Below, piece by piece: positions 59,947 to 64,000 of a stretch of DNA of 64,000 nt. How positions within the stretch are numbered: position 1 is the first letter of the stretch; the number at the start of each line of letters is the position of its first letter. The notes under the pieces were generated by a model that worked only from the letters and a program-made list of their open reading frames with translations, was not told the origin of the DNA and did not search any database. The stretch is from Halomonas beimenensis. Its GTDB lineage: Bacteria > Pseudomonadota > Gammaproteobacteria > Pseudomonadales > Halomonadaceae. The translations under genes and the position numbers were made by a program. The stretch covers positions 1,054,001 through 1,118,000 of the forward strand of contig NZ_CP021435.1 in NCBI RefSeq assembly GCF_002549795.1. The letters are read 5' to 3'.

Positions 59947-60536
59947 CGGCCTGGAACAAGGAACGTCGCTACCAGGGCCATCGCGACATCCCGCTGCTGA
60001 TGCCCGAGGCGCTGGCCGACATCGCCCGCCTGCGCGATCACCTGGCCGAGGAGGCCTTCGACGCCGTGCACTGCAGCGACCTGATCCGCTGCCGCCAGAC
60101 CCTGGCCGCGGTCCGGGAGGGGCTGGCCACCCCCGAGGCACGGCTGGATGCCCGCCTGCGGGAGCTGGACTTCGGCGACTACGAAGGCCGCACCTACGCC
60201 ACGCTCAAGGACGACCCCGGCTACCGGGCCTGGGTCGACAGCACCGGGATCCAGGCGCCGCCGAACGGCGAGTCCGCGGATGCCCTCTGGGCGCGCCTGG
60301 AGGCCTGGCTGGACGAGGTGCTGGCGCAGGCGCTGACCTCGGGGCATCGGCGCGTGCTGGCGGTGAGCCACGGCGGCGCCATCCGCGAGCTGCGCCGGCG
60401 CCTCGAGGGGGCCGACTTCTGGGACGGCGTGGTCGGCCAGGCCCGGGGCCGGCGGTTCATCTTCACCCATGGCGAGGAGGGCTGGCGATGCAGCTGTTCA
60501 TCGGCGGTGCCTGTGCCGGCAAGCGCGAGCAGGTAG
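59898..60536 (+). CDS. cobC: Alpha-ribazole phosphatase CobC (histidine phosphatase superfamily)
   Basis: 212 residues from ATG 59898, preceded by GGAGGAG inside cobS. The phospho-acceptor His is in VVVRHGLTAWNKERRYQGH; ELDFGDYEGRTYATL and VLAVSHGGAIRELRRRL complete the phosphatase site. The final 20 residues read into the next gene and are Ser/Pro/Ala-rich, so they may be unconserved. Confidence 0.88.
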   Translation: MVAVDRLELVVVRHGLTAWNKERRYQGHRDIPLLMPEALADIARLRDHLAEEAFDAVHCSDLIRCRQTLAAVREGLATPEARLDARLRELDFGDYEGRTYATLKDDPGYRAWVDSTGIQAPPNGESADALWARLEAWLDEVLAQALTSGHRRVLAVSHGGAIRELRRRLEGADFWDGVVGQARGRRFIFTHGEEGWRCSCSSAVPVPASASR

Positions 60537-60940
60537 CGGCCCGTTTCCCCGGCGCCTGCTGGATCTCGGTGAGCGAGCGAGGCCCGGAGGGCTGGCGGGA
60601 TGGCCTGAGCCGGGAGGTCCCCCTGGTGCTGACCGGCTGGGCCGATTGGCTGGCGGGCGTTCTGGGCCAGGAGCCCGACGACGACCGCCTGCGCCGACGG
60701 CTGGTCGCAGCGCTCGATGCCCTGACGCGCGCCGAGCGGGACCGGGGCGCCGAGACGGTGCTGATCCTGCCGGAGATGGGGCGGGGAATCGTGCCCCTCG
60801 AGGCCCGGGATCGGCGCCTGCGCGACCTGGCCGGCTGGTTGGCCCAGGACGCCGCGGCCCGGGTCGACGCCGTCTGGTACGTGCGCCATGGCCTGGCGCG
60901 GCGGCTGAGCCAGGTCAACCCGGCGGCGGATGCGCGTTGA
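60488..60940 (+). CDS. CobU-like P-loop protein, second copy
   Basis: 150 residues, starting MQLFIGGACAGKREQVAARF, a P-loop of the CobU type (GGACAGK), followed by WADWLAGVLGQEPDDDRLRR and TVLILPEMGRGIVPLEARDR. It overlaps cobC by 49 bases and is diverged from the main CobU. The conserved guanylylated His region is not obvious, so it may be only a kinase or a non-catalytic partner. Confidence 0.75.
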   Translation: MQLFIGGACAGKREQVAARFPGACWISVSERGPEGWRDGLSREVPLVLTGWADWLAGVLGQEPDDDRLRRRLVAALDALTRAERDRGAETVLILPEMGRGIVPLEARDRRLRDLAGWLAQDAAARVDAVWYVRHGLARRLSQVNPAADAR

Positions 60941-60976
60941 CGCCCCCGTGCCCGGTTGCTAGCTTACGCGCACTCT

Positions 60977-61165
60977 CAGGTGCCGGCGGAGCCCATGCCG
61001 CCGGTTAAACGGGAAGTCGGTGACGCTGTCCAGCCAGTCCGACGCTGCCCCCGCAACGGTGATCGAGTCAAGGACCGCCAGGAACGCCACTGTGCCACGC
61101 ACGGGAAGGCGGCGGCCCCGAGGCATGCGTGCATGCCTCGCTCGTCAGCCCGGAGACCGGCCTGT
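60977..61165 (+). promoter_or_regulatory. Cobalamin riboswitch
   Basis: Conserved blocks are in the right order: AGGTGCCGGCGGAGCCC, CCGGTTAAACGGGAAGTCGG, GACGCTGCCCCCGCAACGGT, CCACGCACGGGAAGGCGGCG, and the B12 box GTCAGCCCGGAGACCGGCC (61144-61162). It is on the strand of btuB, about 140 bases upstream of its start. A hairpin just before the start codon may sequester the initiation region. Binding of adenosylcobalamin should turn off btuB translation or transcription. Confidence 0.95.
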
Positions 61166-61267
61166 GAGCGCATGCCAGGACGCGGCGGGCGATCCGAGGG
61201 CAGGGCGAGTCGCCACTCCGCGCCGCCGTTCCCTTCCGTCTCCCGCGCCTGGCCTTTCAAGGGTTCG

Positions 61268-61288
61268 ATGCCGCACGGGTGAGTGCGG
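61268..61288 (+). promoter_or_regulatory. Expression-platform hairpin before btuB
   Basis: GCCGCAC and GTGCGGC form a 7-bp stem with GGGTGAG-rich loop ending 16 bases before the btuB ATG. It lies between the riboswitch and the start codon, and so could control ribosome access. No T-tract follows. Confidence 0.45.
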
Positions 61289-61304
61289 CCCTGGGAAAAC
61301 GACC

Positions 61305-63149
61305 ATGACAGCATCTCTCTTCCGCCGCCGGGCGCTGGCCGCCTTCTGCCTGGGGGTGGCCCCCCTGGCCGCCGCCGCCGCCGACAGCGAGGACGGCAAC
61401 GAGGAAATCGAGCAACGCCTCAACCCCATGGTGATCACCGCGACGCTGGCGCCCCGTACCGCCGACGAGAGCCTCGCCTCGGTCACCGTCATCGACGAGG
61501 CCGACCTGCGCCGCCAGGACCCCACGGATATCACTGACCTGCTACGCGCCCAGCCCGGCGTCGACGTTTCCTCCAACGGCGCTTTCGGCAAGAACACCAG
61601 CGTCTACCTTCGCGGTACCGGCAACAACGCCACCGTGATGATGATCGACGGCATCCGGCTGCGCTCGGCCACCACCGGGGCACCGGCCTGGCAGTTCCTC
61701 GATCCGCGGATGTTCCAGCGGGTCGAGATCGTGCGTGGCCCCCGGGGCAGCCTCTACGGGGCCGACGCCGTGGGCGGCGTGGTGCAGCTGTTCACGCCGG
61801 AAGGGGAAGGCGAGCCGACCCCGCGCATCGCGCTGGGAGGCGGCAGCTTCGATACCCGCCGGGGCAGTGCCTCGCTGTCAGGCCGGGAGGGCGGCACGCG
61901 CTACCACGTCGCCGCCAGCCGCCTCGATACCGACGGCTACGAGATCGTCGACGGCGAGGGGGAGAAGGGCTACGACAACACCTCCGGCTTCGTGCGGCTC
62001 TCCCATGCCCTGGACGGTGGCGCCGAGCTCGGCGTGCTGGTCCTGCGCGCCCGCGGCAATACCGAGTTCGTCGGCGGCGACACCGATTACGTCCAGCAGG
62101 TGGCCGGGGGCTATGTCGCGCTGCCGCTGAGCGAGGCCTGGACCAGTCGCCTGACGCTGAGCGAGGCCCGGGACGAGAGCGACAACCACGATGACTTCGG
62201 CAATTCGGTCATCGATACCCTGACCCACACCGTTCGCTGGGAGAATACCGTCACGCTGGGAAGCCACGAACTGGTCGCCGGCGCCGAGGCCAGCCGCGAC
62301 GAGGTCGACGGCACCGTCGACTACGAGGAGGACCGCCGCGACAACGGCGCCGTCTTCGCCCAGGCATTGATGGATTTCTCGCCGTTCAGCGTTCAGGCCG
62401 GCCTGCGTCACGACGACAACGAGGCCTTCGGCGAGGAACTCACCGGCCAGCTGGCGCTGGGGTATGCCCTGGACGACCATCACAGCCTGCGCGCCAGCTA
62501 TGGCACGGCTTTCCGGGCGCCCACCTTCAACGAACTCTACTACCGTTCGGCCTTTTTCAATGGCAACCCCGACCTCGAGGCGGAGGAATCCCAGGGGCTC
62601 GAAGTGGGCATTCGGGGACAGTTCGACCGTGTCTTCTGGGATCTGGCGCTGTTTCGGAACGACGTCGATAACCTCATCGTGAATGTCGACACCGATGGCG
62701 ACGGCTTCGTCGACAGCACGGAGAACGTCGAGCGGGCGCGTATCCGCGGCGTCGAGCTGGGCACCGGCGCCGAGTTCGACGACTGGACGCTGCGGGCGGC
62801 CCTGACCTACACGGACCCCGAGAACCGCGAGACCGGCAAGCGCCTGGTGCGTCGTGCCAGCCGGAGCCTGCGCTTCGATGCCGACCGGGAGCTCGGGGAC
62901 TGGACCCTGGGCGGCTCGCTCGTCGCCCAGGACCATCGCTACAACGATGCGGCCAACGAGACGCGGCTGTCCGGCTTCGGCACCGTCGACCTGCGCGCCG
63001 GCTGGCGCTTCGCTCCCCTCTGGTCGGCGCGGCTGACCCTCGAGAACGTCCTCGACCAGGACGTGGTCACCGCCCGGACCTTCGGTGGACGCGACTTCGA
63101 GGACGCCGGTCGCGCGGCCTTCCTGAGCGTGAGCTTCGGCGAAGGATGA
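61305..63149 (+). CDS. btuB: TonB-dependent vitamin B12 receptor BtuB
   Basis: 614 residues from ATG 61305. Signal peptide ending near AAAADS; TonB box region NPMVITATLAPRT; plug domain (ITDLLRAQPGVDVSSNGAFG, YLRGTGNNATVMMIDGIRLR, RVEIVRGPRGSLYGADAVGG); and a barrel ending in FLSVSFGEG. It imports cobalamins and cobinamides across the outer membrane. The frame is open further upstream through the riboswitch but that is not coding. btuF overlaps its stop in ATGA. Confidence 0.94.
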   Translation: MTASLFRRRALAAFCLGVAPLAAAAADSEDGNEEIEQRLNPMVITATLAPRTADESLASVTVIDEADLRRQDPTDITDLLRAQPGVDVSSNGAFGKNTSVYLRGTGNNATVMMIDGIRLRSATTGAPAWQFLDPRMFQRVEIVRGPRGSLYGADAVGGVVQLFTPEGEGEPTPRIALGGGSFDTRRGSASLSGREGGTRYHVAASRLDTDGYEIVDGEGEKGYDNTSGFVRLSHALDGGAELGVLVLRARGNTEFVGGDTDYVQQVAGGYVALPLSEAWTSRLTLSEARDESDNHDDFGNSVIDTLTHTVRWENTVTLGSHELVAGAEASRDEVDGTVDYEEDRRDNGAVFAQALMDFSPFSVQAGLRHDDNEAFGEELTGQLALGYALDDHHSLRASYGTAFRAPTFNELYYRSAFFNGNPDLEAEESQGLEVGIRGQFDRVFWDLALFRNDVDNLIVNVDTDGDGFVDSTENVERARIRGVELGTGAEFDDWTLRAALTYTDPENRETGKRLVRRASRSLRFDADRELGDWTLGGSLVAQDHRYNDAANETRLSGFGTVDLRAGWRFAPLWSARLTLENVLDQDVVTARTFGGRDFEDAGRAAFLSVSFGEG

Positions 63150-64000
63150 CCGCCCGGCGCCTGTCGTCTCCGCTGGCGGCCCTGGCCCTGTGGCTCGGGG
63201 CCGGCCTGTCTGGCCCCGCCGCCGCCGAGGTCTGCGTCACCGACGACGCCGACCGGGAGGTCTGCCTGGCGGCGCCGGCACAGCGCATCGTGGCGCTCTC
63301 GCCCGGGGTCACCGAACTGCTCTTCGCCGCCGGGGCCGGCGAGCGGGTGGTGGGGGCGGTCAGCTTCAGCGACCATCCCGCCGCCGCCGCCGAATTGCCT
63401 CGGGTGGGGAGCTACGACCGCATCGACCTGGAGGCCCTGCTGGCCCTGGCGCCCGACCTGGTGGTGGCCTGGGCCGGCGGCAACCCCCGGGAGCAGATCG
63501 ATCGCCTGCCGGGCCTCGGGGTGCCGGTGTTCTTCTCCGATGCCGACGACTTCCCGGACATCGCCGCGAGCCTGGCGCGCTTCGGCGTCCTGGCCGGCAC
63601 CCCGGAAGAGGCGAGGGAGGCGGCCGAGGAACTGCGCCAGGAGGTGGCCGCGCTGCGCGAACGCTACGCCGACGCCACGCCGGTGCCGGTCTTCTACCAG
63701 GTCTGGGAGCAGCCGCTGATGACCGTCAACGGCGAGCACTGGATCAGCGAGGCCCTGTCGCTGTGCGGCGGCGACAACCTCTTCGCCGAGGAGGCGCCGC
63801 TGGTGCCCCGCATCGGTCGCGAGGCGGTGCTGGCCCGGGATCCCGAGGTCATCATCACCGGCGGCATGGGCAAGGCGGATTCGACCTGGCTCGAGGCCTG
63901 GCGCGACTTCCCCGAGATGATCGCGGTGCGCCGCGACAACCTCTTCTTCGTCGACCCCGACCTGGTCCAGCGCGCCACCCCGCGGCTGGTGGAGGGGACC
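63146..64000 (+). CDS. btuF: Cobalamin-binding periplasmic protein BtuF (partial, runs off right edge)
   Basis: The open frame covers 285 codons with no stop to the window end. Signal peptide MTARRLSSPLAALALWLGAG, then RIVALSPGVTELLFAAGAGE, VVGAVSFSDHPAAAAELPRV, GSYDRIDLEALLALAPDLVV and WISEALSLCGGDNLFAEEAP, as in BtuF-type binding proteins. It delivers corrinoids to the BtuCD importer, whose genes may follow outside the window. Confidence 0.92.
   Translation, partial: MTARRLSSPLAALALWLGAGLSGPAAAEVCVTDDADREVCLAAPAQRIVALSPGVTELLFAAGAGERVVGAVSFSDHPAAAAELPRVGSYDRIDLEALLALAPDLVVAWAGGNPREQIDRLPGLGVPVFFSDADDFPDIAASLARFGVLAGTPEEAREAAEELRQEVAALRERYADATPVPVFYQVWEQPLMTVNGEHWISEALSLCGGDNLFAEEAPLVPRIGREAVLARDPEVIITGGMGKADSTWLEAWRDFPEMIAVRRDNLFFVDPDLVQRATPRLVEGT

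Overview
The window looks like about 64 kb of chromosome from a high-GC, moderately halophilic gammaproteobacterium of the Halomonadaceae (Halomonas-like). This is inferred from gene content and order (putA/putP with an AraC regulator, tandem ompW paralogues, YqcC, YeaC/DUF1315, DUF2797, DUF3549, an FNR with the enterobacterial-type Cys motif) and from acidic, GC-rich coding sequence. No rRNA is present to confirm it.

Core region 1 (1-15.84 kb): a DUF3549 gene running off the left edge; a polar amino-acid ABC importer (binding protein, permease, ATPase); yqcC; a gamma-glutamylcyclotransferase-like gene; two ompW-type porins; the proline block putP-putA-AraC regulator; small membrane and ferritin-like genes; and two Crp/Fnr regulators, the second a genuine oxygen-sensing FNR.

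Accessory region A (about 15.9-31.3 kb): AT-richer, IS-riddled island. It starts with a decayed IS66 tnpC fragment next to fnr and ends with a decayed tyrosine integrase. A partly matching 30-nt sequence occurs at both ends. Cargo is thiol/glutathione flavoured: a DUF2703 CxxC protein, a glutathionyl-hydroquinone reductase with a divergent LysR, a DsbA-like protein, a GFA-family protein, then an alpha/beta hydrolase, a periplasmic cupin and several unknown small genes. IS30 (frameshifted transposase) and IS256 (9-bp target duplication) sit inside it.

Accessory region B (31.36-43.96 kb): an integrated element bounded by a 21-bp direct repeat of the 3' end of tRNA-Gly(UCC), with an intact integrase beside the tRNA and GTAGCC arm-type repeats at both ends. 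It carries the C-terminal part of a T7-type single-subunit RNA polymerase, a T7 gp14-like internal virion protein, RNase HI, KilA-N/BRO proteins, a MarR-type regulator and a serine recombinase. Two 19-nt promoter-like sequences resemble the T7 promoter and point the same way as the phage genes. I read it as the eroded remains of a temperate T7-like podophage. An IS66 element with a perfect 8-bp target duplication has split one of its genes.

Core region 2 (43.9-64 kb): tRNA-Gly, a CBS-domain protein, a Pmp3-type membrane protein, an EamA exporter, NAD kinase, a metallophosphoesterase, GlpG rhomboid, YeaC, DUF2797, a Zn alcohol dehydrogenase, a radical SAM protein, a Tat-exported sulfite dehydrogenase with its cytochrome c, and a tightly packed cobalamin salvage operon (cobT-cbiZ-cbiB-cobD-cobU-cobS-cobC-cobU-like). 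A cobalamin riboswitch then precedes btuB-btuF, with btuF running off the right edge. Together these genes import corrinoids, strip and re-attach the aminopropanol arm, and build the lower ligand loop. No corrin-ring synthesis genes are in the window.
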